Shown here in pieces: positions 1 to 10,430 of a DNA stretch of 64,000 nt. The DNA is from Hypericum androsaemum. Its lineage: Eukaryota; Streptophyta; Magnoliopsida; Malpighiales; Hypericaceae. Position 1 is the stretch's first letter; every line of letters begins with the position of its first letter. Under the pieces are notes generated by a model that was given only the letters and a program-made list of their open reading frames with translations, was not told the DNA's origin and did not search any database. A program made the position numbers and the translations under genes. The stretch lies in contig OZ023181.1 of NCBI GenBank assembly GCA_963995505.1, forward strand, positions 18,906,221 to 18,970,220, given 5' to 3'.

Positions 1-619
1 ATTCTGATCGTTTGTTAAACTCGCCGCTTCGATGCCTGCGTTATTGGAGATAATAAAACTCAACAATGCAGATGATTAGATTCGAGTATTACCATCATTC
101 ATGAAAACATTGTATTGCCCTTTCTTATAACGATTTTCGTCAGATGTGTTCATTGTTGGTATTCCTACAAAATCGAAACCGATGAAAATTATAATAAAAT
201 ATCTGTAAGATGGACATTGTAACTTCCATTCGAGCAAGATGGAAACCAATTGGAACGAAAAAATTTATATGAAAAAATCAAAACAGTAAGTATTTACCTT
301 CATTTAATCGGCTTATATTGGTTTCGTCATTCAACAATTCCTCGGCGTTTGATTCTGACGGCATTTTTTGGATTAGGGTTATTGTGTTGTTTTGTTGCAA
401 CGACAGCTGAATGAATTTGGTGTAGGGTTCCTCCCTTTTTTTTTGTCACATCCAGTAATTAGATTCTAATGTGATTTTAGGTATAATTTGTTGATTTTGT
501 TTCCCTATTTACTTATTTACTTAATTATTTTTAACCTAATTAAGCTTCTCTTTTGTAATAGAGTTATCCAATATTACCCCTAATAATCTTTATAATACCT
601 AGAGTACCCTTTCATTATC
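1..619. other. AT-rich non-coding DNA, no gene seen
   Basis: No coding signal, RNA gene or element end could be recognised on either strand. The stretch is AT-rich with homopolymer T runs (around 429-442) and looks like ordinary plant intergenic DNA. Confidence 0.6.
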
Positions 620-957
620 GTAGAATTGTAGATTTGGAGACCGGATTGAGTGGGGACTAAAGAAAATTTTTCCATAGGTAGGGACTACATTTTGGGCCGT
701 CAGATTTGATTATCTTTAAATCTGATGGTCAATAACCTATCAGGTGATATTGGTTTGCATGTGAAGTGATATTGGTTTGCATGTGAAGTGATATTGGTTT
801 GCATGTGAAGTGATATTGGTTTGCAATATACTGGTTTACATATGAAATAATATTGGTTTGCATGTGAAGTGATATTGGTTTGCATGTGTAGTGATATTGG
901 TTTGAGTTAGTCCCTAAGTTTGGGGACTACCCCAGTCCCCACCAAATCTGCCCCCGT
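620..957. mobile_element. MITE-like element with internal minisatellite
   Basis: The left edge reads gtagatttggagaccggatt followed by gagtggggacta. The right edge, reverse-complemented, reads gcagatttggtggggact, so the ends form an imperfect inverted repeat. Inside are a second short inverted motif (gtagggactac near 678) and a 22-bp tandem array (745-905). There is no coding capacity. The design of short inverted ends around a minisatellite resembles non-autonomous DNA transposons. I could not define a target-site duplication, so superfamily is open. Confidence 0.4.
745..905 (+). repeat. 22-bp minisatellite, about seven units
   Basis: The unit tgatattggtttgcatgtgaag is repeated head to tail. 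The first three units are identical; a middle unit is altered (atactggtttacatatgaaa) and the later ones vary at one or two bases. There are no unique spacers, so this is a satellite-type array and not a CRISPR. Confidence 0.85.
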
Positions 958-1365
958 AGATTTGACCAATGTCCCTACTAAATTTGAGTCCGAATAGATA
1001 GTGTAGAACTGTAGATGACGATAATGGAAGGTCAAATTAAAAGCAATCACAATAAAATCAAAGAGGAAAGAGAGGGTGCTTTACAATTTAACCAATCCCC
1101 ATTACAGTGAAAATTACGAAGCTAATTAAAGGAATGCCACTTAAAGCATTAGGTCGTTGTCAATATGTGAAATTTTATTGACTAATATATTATTTACAAA
1201 CATATTTTTTAAATTTTTTGTTTGTTCACTATTTAGTTTGACCTAATATCATATAGTTTTGATCCATGGTTGTTGGGCCGTATTTTTTAAAGTGTCTATT
1301 ATCGGCCCAAGCTAAACAGTTGTTTCTTTGTCCAATAAATTAGACCTAAATTCAGTTTACTTTTT

Positions 1366-1996
1366 TTTTTGGTGAATGTGGTCGGTGCTACTGCACCCCT
1401 TTATTAAAATCAAAAACGAAATTTAAACGCAGACAAGTCTGGCCACACCAATCCCGGTCCTATCTACTGCTAACAAGGAGATACAACCAGGAGGAGGGTG
1501 CCGCAATCTATGGAAGCCTAAAGCGAAATCAAGAGTGAAATTAGACAACCAATCTATTACTTAATTACTTTCGCGATAACAGTGAACGATCTATACTTAC
1601 CAGTTACCGCCACCAGCTAAACCCGGATTACCCCTTGAGGCGCCATCCGTGTTTATCTTCACCCATCCATCGGGTGGCAATTTCCAGCGGACCACCACCT
1701 CTTCTCGCGACGGTATGCTCATACCTGGCGCCTGCTTGGACCCCCAAGCCCGAGAGAACTCCTTCGCCTGCTGCCCTACATACTCCACCTTGTTCCATGG
1801 TGGTTCCGCCCCATCAAACACGCTATCGTTTCTCCAACGCCAGGCCTACCAGCAGCCCGTAGCAAAGATGTTACTCCACTTCTCTCCGTCCGCACATTTA
1901 GTACCACATTATTACAAAGCCACCGAGACAGGTTGCACCCGAAGAACGCTGCTATTCCTTCCCTCGGAACCAGCCTTTTCCACATATCCTTAATTC
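1366..1996 (-). pseudogene. 5'-truncated LINE: 3' UTR and RNase H remnant
   Basis: Read on the minus strand this is the 3' end of a plant LINE, closing with a poly-A tract seen as a T run at 1362-1371. The segment 1597-1821 encodes the start of a C-terminal RNase H domain, including the typical string GWVKINTDGASRGNPG, which carries the first catalytic Asp. The remaining RNase H residues are lost by deletion. Just upstream (1830-1996) lie remnants of the linker after the reverse-transcriptase zinc-binding domain. It matches 12256-13140 closely and is a dead fragment. Confidence 0.8.
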
Positions 1997-2078
1997 TCGG
2001 CTGTATTTGCCTAAGTGTCTGTTATCGGCCCAGCTACACAATTGTTTCTTTGTCCAATAAATTAGACCTAAATTCAGT

Positions 2079-2360
2079 TTACTTTTTTTTTGTTTGGTGA
2101 ATGTGGTGGGTGCTACGGCACCCCTTTATTTAAATCAAAAACAAAATTTAAACACAGACAAGTCTGGCCACACCAATCCGTGTCCTATCTACTGCTAACA
2201 AGGAAATACAACTGGCAGGAGGGTGCTGCAATCTATGGAAGCCTAACAACTAATCTGCTAATTTATTACTTTCGCGATAACAGTGAATGACCTCTACTTG
2301 CCAGTTACGGTGGATGAGATTCCTGCATTTAATCACGAGGGTGGACAAAAAATGCTAAGA
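2079..2360 (-). mobile_element. LINE 3'-UTR fragment, second copy
   Basis: This repeats the LINE 3' end seen at 1366-1640: T run at 2083-2092 (poly-A on the minus strand), then gtgctacggcacccc and catttaatcacgagggtgga. It contains only 3' UTR and the last bases of the RNase H region. It abuts block R at about 2361. Confidence 0.75.
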
Positions 2361-2361
2361 A

Positions 2362-3145
2362 AGTCCCTTCATAACAAGTCACTGTATGTACCCACCAATC
2401 AATAAGTGCCAAGTGTATTATAAACTAACTAATTAACTAAATGACTAGGATAAGTAAGTATGAAAATAAAAGTAATACATTATTGTTTCAAAGGTACAAA
2501 TAAATTCTTTCCTAAACAAAGTATTATAGTTTTGGAAAATATATTTAAGTCATTAGTAGAAGGTGATGACTAGAATTGTCTAAGTTGTACAATCATATCA
2601 AACATATATTGTTTATTCAAGATTGTATCATGAAGCTTTTTTATCAATAAACATTCGTATGAAAAAAGTCTTCTTATATTTTAGTTCTCCTAAAGCACTA
2701 AAATCAATGATTAGCTAGAGAAATCATTTTAAGTGACAATGAGATTAGTATGGTACATTTGATAGTAACATGGTTTGAAGTGCTTTCCTACAAAAATTGA
2801 TTCATTAAGAAAGCATTTATATTTCCACATCAAGTATTTCAAATGTGCATGTTAATTATTGTTCAAAAATAATTTGATAATCTTTACGATAGAATATCAT
2901 AAATTAATAAATAAATAATAAATAAGAATATTTTTAGTTAAAAAATATAATATTTAATTTTTTAGAAAAACCTAAAAAGTAAAATATTAAATCAATTGCA
3001 TCAGCAATTTCCACAAAAAAAATTGCAGTGTAGCAATTCATAACATATTTTATTATAATTATTTATAGTTGATTTTATTTCATTTTATAAAAACTAAAAT
3101 ATAATAAGACTTGAACATATTCATTTCTATTTGATGATTTTTTTT
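2362..3145 (+). repeat. AT-rich block R, copy A
   Basis: This non-coding AT-rich block recurs at 20445-21205 with about the same length and scattered substitutions and small indels. A 130-bp piece of it recurs inverted at 27662-27795. It starts near cccttcataacaagtcactg and ends near gacttgaacatattcatttc. There is no coding potential. It may be a non-autonomous element or simply part of the duplicated unit. Confidence 0.7.
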
Positions 3146-3369
3146 CTCATTATTTGTTTGGTCTTTATTTCGTTGACGTTGGAGTTTTTCAGCCAAAAAG
3201 ATGGTGAAAACAAAAAAAAAGTGCAGCTGGCTCAATTCATTCTCCTGATTCCACTCCCCGCTGGGAAAAGGGTTACAGAAGGGCTCGTGCAGCTGTAGCA
3301 GGGTTTGAAAAAGAGTGATCTTTGAACGCTACTACGCATCCTTAATAATAGTATAGTGTAAGGTAGGTT

Positions 3370-3442
3370 TGTGTATAGCAGGACTTGAACCTGCGACCAT
3401 TAGGTTAAAAGCCCAATGCTCTACCAACTGAGCTATACACCA
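3370..3442 (-). tRNA. trnK: tRNA-Lys(UUU), mitochondrial type, organelle-derived copy
   Basis: On the minus strand this 73-nt sequence folds as a cloverleaf. The D stem is GCTC/GAGC, the anticodon loop CTTTTAA gives anticodon TTT (Lys), and the T arm is GCAGG TTCAAGT CCTGC. It corresponds to the plant mitochondrial tRNA-Lys(UUU). The acceptor stem is damaged: positions 1 and 2 (T, G) face C and A, where the mitochondrial gene has G-C pairs. It lies in a nuclear organelle insert with no visible pol III termination context beyond a short T run, so it is probably a non-functional copy. Confidence 0.85.
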
Positions 3443-4227
3443 AAAAAAAAGAAGATGTAGTAGTAAATAAGGATTGGTGCGGATTGGTACAAAAATAGTG
3501 ATCTTATTATTGCCTATTCTAGCCTGACAAAGGAAAGGATTCGGTCTCATTTTAGTGCCTTTTTTGGCCTTTAATAGAAAATTATTATTAATTTATTTAC
3601 GATCTTGATAAGGTGAAGAACCATTCTATTCAATACTGGAGGAGGGTAAGGGATAAAGACCTCAAAAAATTCTCTTTTCGTCCTATCATATGAACTTTAA
3701 GGTGTATGAAGTTCAGATTTTTTTTCTTTAAGCCAAACCAGGGCGGGCAAACAAATCCGCTTTCTCAGATTGAGTTCATTTCGAAGAAATGTTTTTTCTT
3801 GCGTTTTCACTGTCTTGTCTTAAATCAAAGCATCCCCAACAATCAGTAAGTAAGGGACGTCTTCTTCAGCAACAATCAAATTCTTTCTTCAGCAACAATC
3901 AAAGCCAGGGCTTGTGGTTCGTTATTAGTACTAAGTAGTGCATCTTTTTCCCTTTTTAGAATGGCTCGGGAGTGGGAAAGTGGGCGGAAAAGCTCATTTT
4001 CTCATATATGAATCGCCTTTTACTTTACGGGAGCAAGAGTCTCTCAGAGAAATCCTTTCTCATACGCAGGAGGAAGTAATGTGGTAAAGGGAGGATATTA
4101 GGGGAAGCAGAGAGTGGAGATTCCCCTGCGGAGACTTTAAGAGGTCCAAATGGTTTGGACTTGAGTAGGTTGAAAAAAAGGCATACAACCTTGGCAAGAA
4201 CGGCGTTCTACGGACCGCATTCTCGAA

Positions 4228-4362
4228 ATGTCAATATATGAATTGTTTCATTTTTCGTTATTTCAGGGTCTTTTTGTTGCATTCACTTATAACAAGAAAG
4301 AACTCCCAGCGTTTGGTACAGCACCCGCATTTTGGTGTATTCTTCTTTCTTTATTGACATAG
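4228..4362 (+). pseudogene. ccmFN: ccmFN 5' fragment (mitochondrial cytochrome c maturation)
   Basis: The first 40 or so codons read MSIYELFHFSLFQGLF, then FVAFTYNKK and AFGTAPAFWCILLS. This is the start of plant mitochondrial CcmFN, a membrane protein of the cytochrome c biogenesis (haem lyase) complex. Homology ends at codon 43 and a TAG follows at 4360-4362; the normal protein is over 500 residues. It keeps the native ATG. In nuclear DNA without a targeting presequence it is a relic, useful mainly as a marker of mitochondrial origin. Confidence 0.85.
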
Positions 4363-4482
4363 AAAGAAAAATCACCCTTTCTGCATTGGCTCTAACCATC
4401 TTTCGTATGAAATCCTACGACGCCTCGTCTTGGCCTATCTTCCCCAATTAGAGAAAGAGGAAGAGTTTTGTTGTGTCCAGTC

Positions 4483-4582
4483 ATCGTCTATTTAACTCAA
4501 AGAACTTGACTTTCACTTGACGTTTTATTAGCATATCGTCTATTCAACTCAAAGAACTTGACTTTCACTTGACATTTTCTTG
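4483..4582 (+). repeat. 52-bp tandem duplication inside the organelle insert
   Basis: Two adjacent units begin with atcgtctattyaactcaaag at 4483 and 4535 and share aacttgactttcacttgac. They differ at a few positions near their ends. There is no coding role. Confidence 0.85.
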
Positions 4583-4920
4583 CCGTTAAAGAGTAAGATG
4601 CTGATTATATAGCTGCTCCGATTCCTTCACCGAGAACGAGAAGGAAGTCTTTTATTACGAACAAGTGCTAAAGAAGGGGGTGGGATCTCTGCTAAAAGAA
4701 AGAATTGACCTCGAGCCTATCCTACTTATTCTTCTTTTTCAGTTTCTCACCCTCGGATCAGTTGGCAAATCGAATCCCACAGGTACTTTACTAAAAAAAG
4801 GATCCGACTTCACTTTAATTTATAAGGCTTCTCGAACCAGACCAGAATGGCTTTTCTTTTTCCTTTGAATTCAAAACTGCGTAGGATCGAGAAACCCCTG
4901 ACAAGAGTAGGCCAAACAAA

Positions 4921-5064
4921 GAAAAGAAACTTTCGAGTTATGAATCGGGTTTAGAACCGCTGGGCGATGTTTGGTTACAATTTAGAATCCGTTATTATAG
5001 CAATGCTCTCATTTTTGTTGTTTTTGATGTTGAAGCGGTTTTTCTGGGAATGAATCTTTTATGA
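4921..5064 (+). pseudogene. ndhC: ndhC internal fragment (plastid NDH complex subunit)
   Basis: In-frame translation gives [14 protein letters not shown], then WLQFRIRYY and [11 protein letters not shown]. This is the conserved core of NdhC (NAD3-like), an integral membrane subunit of the chloroplast NAD(P)H dehydrogenase. Plant mitochondrial NAD3 has a clearly different sequence here, so I assign plastid origin. The N-terminal transmembrane part is absent. After VFL, the expected YPWA segment is lost and a stop follows at 5062-5064. It is a non-functional fragment. Confidence 0.8.
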
Positions 5065-5127
5065 ACGACGGAAGACGAATAGAGTAATATCTCCCCCCAA
5101 GTATGTCATTAAAGATGACGTTAAAGC

Positions 5128-5212
5128 TGCCTTGCGCTCGTTGCGGGACTCAACCTAATACCTCACCGAACGAGCTGACGAACGCCGTGTCCGCGTTCCC
5201 GAGGGCACCCCT
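5128..5212 (-). pseudogene. Organelle small-subunit rRNA fragment
   Basis: The minus strand carries a universal bacterial-type SSU rRNA block: the string cgctcgttgcgggact on the plus strand, then gagctgacga, then gtgtccgcgttcccga and ggcacccct. Relative to intact genes about 13 bases between the ACGA and GTGTCC motifs are missing and several positions are changed. Only about 85 nt of the rRNA remain. I cannot tell from this much whether the source was rrn18 (mitochondrion) or rrn16 (plastid). Confidence 0.75.
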
Positions 5213-5599
5213 TTCACCAGATTACTTAACTTATAGGAATTCATTATTAGTACAGGAACTAGGTTAACAAAAGAAAACTATAATACTTATAAGTCCCTTC
5301 CTAGGGTTTTTCTCTCTATAGAGTTTCTTGTCCCTTCCTAGGATTTTGAGCGGCGCTAATCCCTATACTGATTCTTGTCATGAGACTAATCATTATTCTA
5401 GGGAAAGTTAAATCATTGTTTTGGCCTATTTTTCCCATGTTACTTTAGCTTGGGGAAGTTACAGAATGGCTTTCGACAAAGGTTTTTTTGTGTAGGGTCT
5501 CTACTCTTGGGAGAAGGCGGTTGCTGTTCTGAGTTTTAGGGCAGCGTCGGGAGGATGGAAGGCATCCAGAGGCGGAGGTGACTGAGTGGGGAGGGTGTT

Positions 5600-6861
5600 G
5601 ACGAAGATGGTGAGATCCTTGACCTGCAGGTTGATCTGAGAGGAGGACAAGAGGAGGAGGGTTTGTTATGTCTTGTGGGCACTATTTGGGCAAAGAAAAC
5701 CATTGATGCGAAAGCATTTTTGACGATGATGCGAAGCTTGTAGAGGCTGCGATAAGGCATGGACACATCTGAGATCGGGAATAACAGGTTCAGGTTCTTA
5801 TTCAAGGATACTCGCAATGTCCAGAAGGTATTGTTGAATCAACCATGACACTTCGATCGGTGCGTGGTCCTTCTCACAGTGGTTCCAAAGATGATGCAAC
5901 CGTCACAGGTCCCGTTATTCTAGGTACCATATTAGGTGCAGGTACATGACCTCCTGCTGGGGGGCTATGACATCGGGTGGCTCGAGTGATAGGGGGTATG
6001 CTAGGGGAGTTCGTGGCAATGGATAAGGCTGATGAAAAGAGGAGCTAATAAATGAGGGTAAGGGTTATGTTGGATGTTCGGAGCCCATTATTGACAGGCC
6101 GGAGAGTGCATTTCCAGGATGGAACGGTGGTCAAGGTCTCGTTTAAGTATGAATGCTTGCAATCATTCTGCTACTATTTTGGGGCGCTAGAGCATATTGA
6201 ACGTGATTGTGAGATTGCGGAGGAGGTGTCGATGAATAGTTATATGCTTAGGTTTGGGGAATGGCTTAGGGACCCTTCTCGAAAGCCAGTGCAAGTTGTA
6301 GCGGAAGGTAGGAGTAGAGCAAGTGAGAGGAATGGTGGGTCTTCGCAGGTTGGGGGGGCTTCGGGCTCTCACAACTCAGTGGCTGCTCCAATAATTAATG
6401 AAGATAGGTGGATAGAGGAGGTGGGGTCCTATTTTGATTAGGTGTCTTTGACTAAGCGAGACAGAGAGGAGGAGCTGCGGCGGGGAATAGGTGCTGGTGG
6501 TCTTTGTAGGACTGTACGGCCAGAGACAGAAAAATATGTCCCACCACCGCTTAGAGGGTTGACTTCTTGTTGGCAACGTCTAATAAATCATGTTGGCAGA
6601 GAGTATGGGAGCTTTGTTATTTCAGGGCAACTGGGTCTGCTATTTGGAGGGGATCGAGTGCTGGTGAGAGGTCTGTCAGGTGCGGATGTTGGTATGATCA
6701 AAAAAAGTAACAGCGGGGATATAGATATGGTTGAGGAGGAGGGTCGCATGGTTGAGGAGGAGATGGTTATAGAGGTGGACAAAGTGGGGGTCAGGAACAT
6801 GGCAGGGAGGGGTCGGGCAGTTGAGGGGCTTGGTAGGGTGGCAATGGTTAATGTGGTTTGA
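5600..6861 (+). pseudogene. LINE ORF1 (nucleic-acid-binding, DUF4283 + zinc knuckle)
   Basis: ORF1 of plant LINEs encodes an RNA-binding chaperone. From about 5600 to 5870, broken frames give GTIWAKKTIDAKAF, then FRFLFKDTRNVQKVLLNQPW, the DUF4283 fold. At 6150-6220 the CCHC zinc knuckle appears as CYYFGALEHIERDC. Its second Cys is replaced by Phe, whereas copy B keeps CYYCGALEHIKRDC. A basic, Gly/Ser-rich tail follows to about 6441, then a further open segment to 6861. Stops at 6439 and elsewhere disable it. Confidence 0.75.
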
Positions 6862-7166
6862 AGTGAGATGGCGGGAGGTAGGGATACGGATAATGATACG
6901 AGAGTATGGGAGGCAGTGGTTGCTTCTGTGGGGGTGAAGGGTTTGGGAGGGGCGGTCCTCGGGTCCTAGAAGCGACAGGCAAGGGCAGCCGAGAAGAGGG
7001 TGGACGAGGTTGCGATGGTGATTGTTTAAACAGAATGCGGGAAAAGAAAGGGCGTGGGTGAGGAGATTGAGACTCATCATATTAGCAAGAGGTTGGCTGT
7101 TGCTTCAGATGCTCTTTTATCTTCTCAAGATTCAGCGGTGATCGCAGAGCGACACCGCCGAACATA

Positions 7167-8141
7167 ATGAATCTGTTGTGTTGGAACTACCATGGCTTAG
7201 GAGGGCCGCGTGCAGTTCGTCAGCTGCGCAGGTTAGTGACTACCTACAATCCCCAGCTCTTGTTCCTTTCTGAGACAAGGTTACACGAGGGTGAGGCAGA
7301 TTCTCTGAAGTGGAGCTTGGGCTTTGAGTGTGGTATTTATGTGGGTTGTTCAAGTTCAGGGAGAGCCAGTAGTGGGGGTTTGATGTTATTATAGAGGCGA
7401 AGTTTGGAGGTAGCTTAGCAGTCTTATTCGTTGCATCATATTGATGTGGAGGTGGTGATCTATGGGAGTCGACAGTTTATAGGTTTTTATCGTTGGCCCA
7501 GTACAGAAGATAGGTATCTATCGTATGGGCTATTACAAAGATTGAGAGGGGTTTCAAACTTGCCCTGGCTTTGTGGTGGGGATTTCAATGAGATCCTCTC
7601 TCAGGAGGAGAATATGGTCGGTAATTTGGTGAGCAGATCTAGGATGGAGAGTTTTGAGGGAGCGGTGCAATTTTGTGGGTTTCCGGAGGTTAGGAAAACA
7701 TGACTCTACTACACCTGGGTCAACAGGCAAGAGGATGGAGATTATATTAAGTGTATGCTGGACTGGGTATTTATGACACAGGGGTGGAGGGACCATTTTT
7801 TGGCATCGTGGGTGAAAGCTTGTCCGCGTATAGAGTCTGATCATTCCCCTCTTCACTATAGAGTTTGGAGGGAGGAGGGTAGAGTGGTGGAGCATAGATT
7901 TTGTTTTGAGAAGATGTGGCTACGGTATGAGGACTTGGCTAGTCAGGTGGAGGTGGCTTGGAATGGAGTGGGAGGGGCAGACCTAATAACGAGGTTGGAT
8001 GGTTATGCACAGAGTTTGAAATTGTGGGACATGCAAGTTTTTGGACATGTCTGGCAGGCGAAGAGGAGGTTGGAAGGGGAAATCAAGGCACTACAGTCTC
8101 TTCCTCTTAATGGTGATCAGAGGAGGCTGTTAGATTTTTAG
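7167..8141 (+). pseudogene. LINE ORF2 endonuclease domain, broken
   Basis: The start MNLLCWNYHGLGG is the typical beginning of plant LINE ORF2. The endonuclease-exonuclease-phosphatase fold follows, with LSETRLHEGE (catalytic Glu), CGGDFNEIL and SDHSPLHYR (catalytic Asp-His). This enzyme nicks target DNA for target-primed reverse transcription. A TAG at about 7393 and frame changes near 7700 split the domain into three pieces; the catalytic motifs themselves are retained. Confidence 0.8.
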
Positions 8142-8276
8142 GAGAGGGAAGAGGTGTTGGATAGAGAGGAGACGATGTGGGCCCAGCGGTCGATAGTGGA
8201 TCGGCTTTGAGAAGGGTATCAAAATACAGGTTTTGTTCACCAGAAGGCAAAGCACAGAGGTTTCCTGAACAATATT

Positions 8277-9500
8277 GTGGAGATCAAGGACTGTGGGGAA
8301 GAGTTGGTGCGCGGCTGGGAGGCGATAGAGGAGGTGTTTAGGGATTTCTACAAGTTGTTATATGCTAGCTCCAGTTGTGTAGGAGTGGATGCGATCATTT
8401 CCACGGTGCAACCACGGGTTACTCTAGATATGTCGGCTATACTGGGTGCGGCTTCTACAAGCAAGGAGATCTTTACCGCCCTCTAGGAGATGCACCCAAC
8501 AAAAATCCCGGGACTGGATGGTATGCCTCCTATCTTTTATCAGAAAATGTGGAATGTAGTGGGCCCGACAGTTGTGAGATGGGTTTTGGGTGTGCTTAAT
8601 GAAGGCAACGGGTTGGAGGGGCTCAATGACACAATAATTGCTCTCATCCCTAAGGTGAAACATCCTACGATGTGCACGTACTTCAGTCTGTGCAATGTGG
8701 TGGTGAAGCTGGTCACAAAAGCTATTACTAACAGGTTGAAGGATGTGTTACCAGCAATAATCTAATATAATCAGACTGCTTTTGTTCTAAGCAGATTAAT
8801 CACAGATAATACATTTATGGCTTTTGAGGCTTATCACTTCCTGAAGAAGAAGACAGGTGGGAGGAGGGGTTATTGTGCTTGGAAGCTAGATATGATGAAG
8901 GCCTGTGATAGGATGGAGTGGGAGTTTTTGGAGAGGATGATGGGTGCATTGGGCTTTGAGGCATCTTTTGTGAGTTTGGTTATGTGGTGTGTGAGATGGG
9001 TGAGGTATGCGGTTCAGGTCAATGTCCAGGTTGGGGAGATCTTCGTGCCAGAATGAGGTCTGAGACAGGGGGATCCATTGTCTCCGTACCTCTTTCTGAT
9101 GTGTGTAGAGGGGTTGGCAGTGTTAATACAGAGGGCAGAGGAGGCGCGGACGCTGCATGGGATTCAGATTGCCCAGGGAGCCCCTGCAGTTACCCACTTA
9201 TATTATACTAATGATTCTCTTCTTTTTGCTAGGGCTACTAAAAATGAATTACAGAGTATTATGGAGGTTTTGACCAATTATGAGAGGGCCTCTGGACAGA
9301 AGGTCAACATCCAGAAGAGCAGTATGGTGTTCAGCCGCAATGTTTCATCGAAAGATCAGGCGAGGATGCGTGCCCTATTAGGGGTTGGACTTGGGATGGC
9401 GGCAGAAACTTACTTGGGGATTCTACATACTTTGATCATGTCTGCTTTCTATCCCTACATACTTGATGAGCTATTTTCGGATACCAGGCGAGATTTGTGA
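8277..9500 (+). pseudogene. LINE ORF2 reverse transcriptase domain, broken
   Basis: Reading across frames gives GLDGMPPIFYQKMWN, then KAITNRLKDVLPAII, KLDMMKACDRMEWEFLERMM and LRQGDPLSPYLFLMCVEGLA, all in the order of a non-LTR reverse transcriptase. The catalytic YADD box is degraded to YTND (about 9208), removing the second Asp pair needed for metal binding. Stops fall at about 8484, 8763 and 9054. Homology continues past 9500 in shifted frames. Confidence 0.8.
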
Positions 9501-10047
9501 CAGGATAGAAAAGAAATTGTGCTGGTTTTTCTGGGGAACAACAAGTGACAGTATAAGGATGCATTGGAGGCGTTGGGCCAGGATGTGTCGGTCGAAAGCA
9601 GAAGAGGGTCTTGGTTTTCAAAGGTTGGTTTATTACAACTGAGCTTTACTAGCCAAGCAGGCGTGGCGTATTCTTTGCGACCCAACCTCGCTGGTTGCAC
9701 GGGTATTAAAGGCACGGTATTTTCTGAGATATGATTTGCTTGAGGCTTGTGTGGGCTACAACCCTAGTTATGCATTGAGGAGCATTATTGAAGGCCTGTC
9801 AGTTTTGATACCACATTTGGAGTGGAGGGTCCAAAATGGGGAGAGAATTAGGATATAGGAGGATAGATGGTTGGTGGGCACGGAGGCGGGTATCCCACGG
9901 TACATGTTCTTGGGTTCCGATGGCTTGCGTGTTATGGCAGACCTGATGGCTGATGGGAAGGGACGATGGAGTGAGAGTTTACTAGCCGTGATGTTTGACG
10001 AGGAGGATGCAAGGCACATTAGCTCCATTCACCTATCTTGATGGAAG

Positions 10048-10356
10048 GTGTGTTGGGGTATTTCATGTCCTCCTCGCATACGATCGTTTCTGTGGCATTT
10101 ACTGGATGACTGTTTCCCACTGAGGTCCAATTTGTGCAGGAGAGGTATAAAGGTGGATGATCGATGTCCTCTTTGTGGGAGTTTTCAGGAGACGACGATG
10201 CATGTGTTCTTTTCTTGTGTAGTATCATCGGGTATCTGGAGGAAGGCGGGGGTGAACCCTACGGTCCTGGAGGCAGGAGACTTGTGGGAGACCTGTATAC
10301 GGCTATGGAGAGTAGTGGAGGTGGAGGAGAGAGGAAGAAGGGCGACACTGCTATGA
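10048..10356 (+). pseudogene. LINE zinc-binding RT (zf-RVT) domain remnant
   Basis: The encoded segment CWGISCPPRIRSFLWHLLDD, followed by RCPLCGSFQETTMHVFFSC, is the zf-RVT domain found after reverse transcriptase in plant LINEs, with its CxxC...H...C ligands intact. The frame opens inside the domain and breaks at 10357. It is followed by about 70 bp of the pre-RNase H linker before the element ends. Confidence 0.8.
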
Positions 10357-10430
10357 GGTATATGGAAACAGCACAATAACATAGTGTTTGCCGGTGGGAA
10401 TTCTGCGAGGGCAGCGGAATTTGAAAATTG

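Larger units (their letters stand above)
3146..5265. other. Organelle-derived insert (mitochondrial/plastid mosaic)
   Basis: The segment is absent from copy B, where block R runs through about 22 bp directly into LINE sequence (21205-21225). It contains recognisable plant organelle genes: tRNA-Lys(UUU), the start of ccmFN, part of ndhC and a piece of small-subunit rRNA, detailed separately. The mix of mitochondrial (ccmFN, tRNA-Lys) and plastid (ndhC) genes fits a nuclear insertion of mitochondrial DNA that already carried plastid DNA, or joined fragments. The intervening sequence also has the style of plant mitochondrial spacers. The exact left boundary is uncertain by tens of bases. Confidence 0.8.
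5266..10430 (+). mobile_element. Degenerate plant LINE, copy A (plus strand)
   Basis: This has the full order of a plant LINE: 5' leader, ORF1 with DUF4283 and a zinc knuckle, ORF2 with AP-like endonuclease, reverse transcriptase and zinc-binding RT domain. It ends at 10430 within the region before RNase H, where sequence switches to F-box downstream DNA. It aligns along its length with 21225-27658. Dozens of frameshifts and stops break both ORFs, so it cannot be autonomous. Confidence 0.85.

Noticed and set aside
745..905. CRISPR-like regular repeats
   Set aside because: Units are head to tail with no unique spacers, in a plant nuclear context.
4665..4868. 67-codon frame in the organelle insert
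   Set aside because: No match to a plant organelle gene that I can recognise; probably chance in spacer DNA.
7554..7895. Long antisense frames across LINE endonuclease regions (also 23466-23942, 6676-7080)
   Set aside because: They overlap recognisable sense-strand LINE domains and have no homology of their own.
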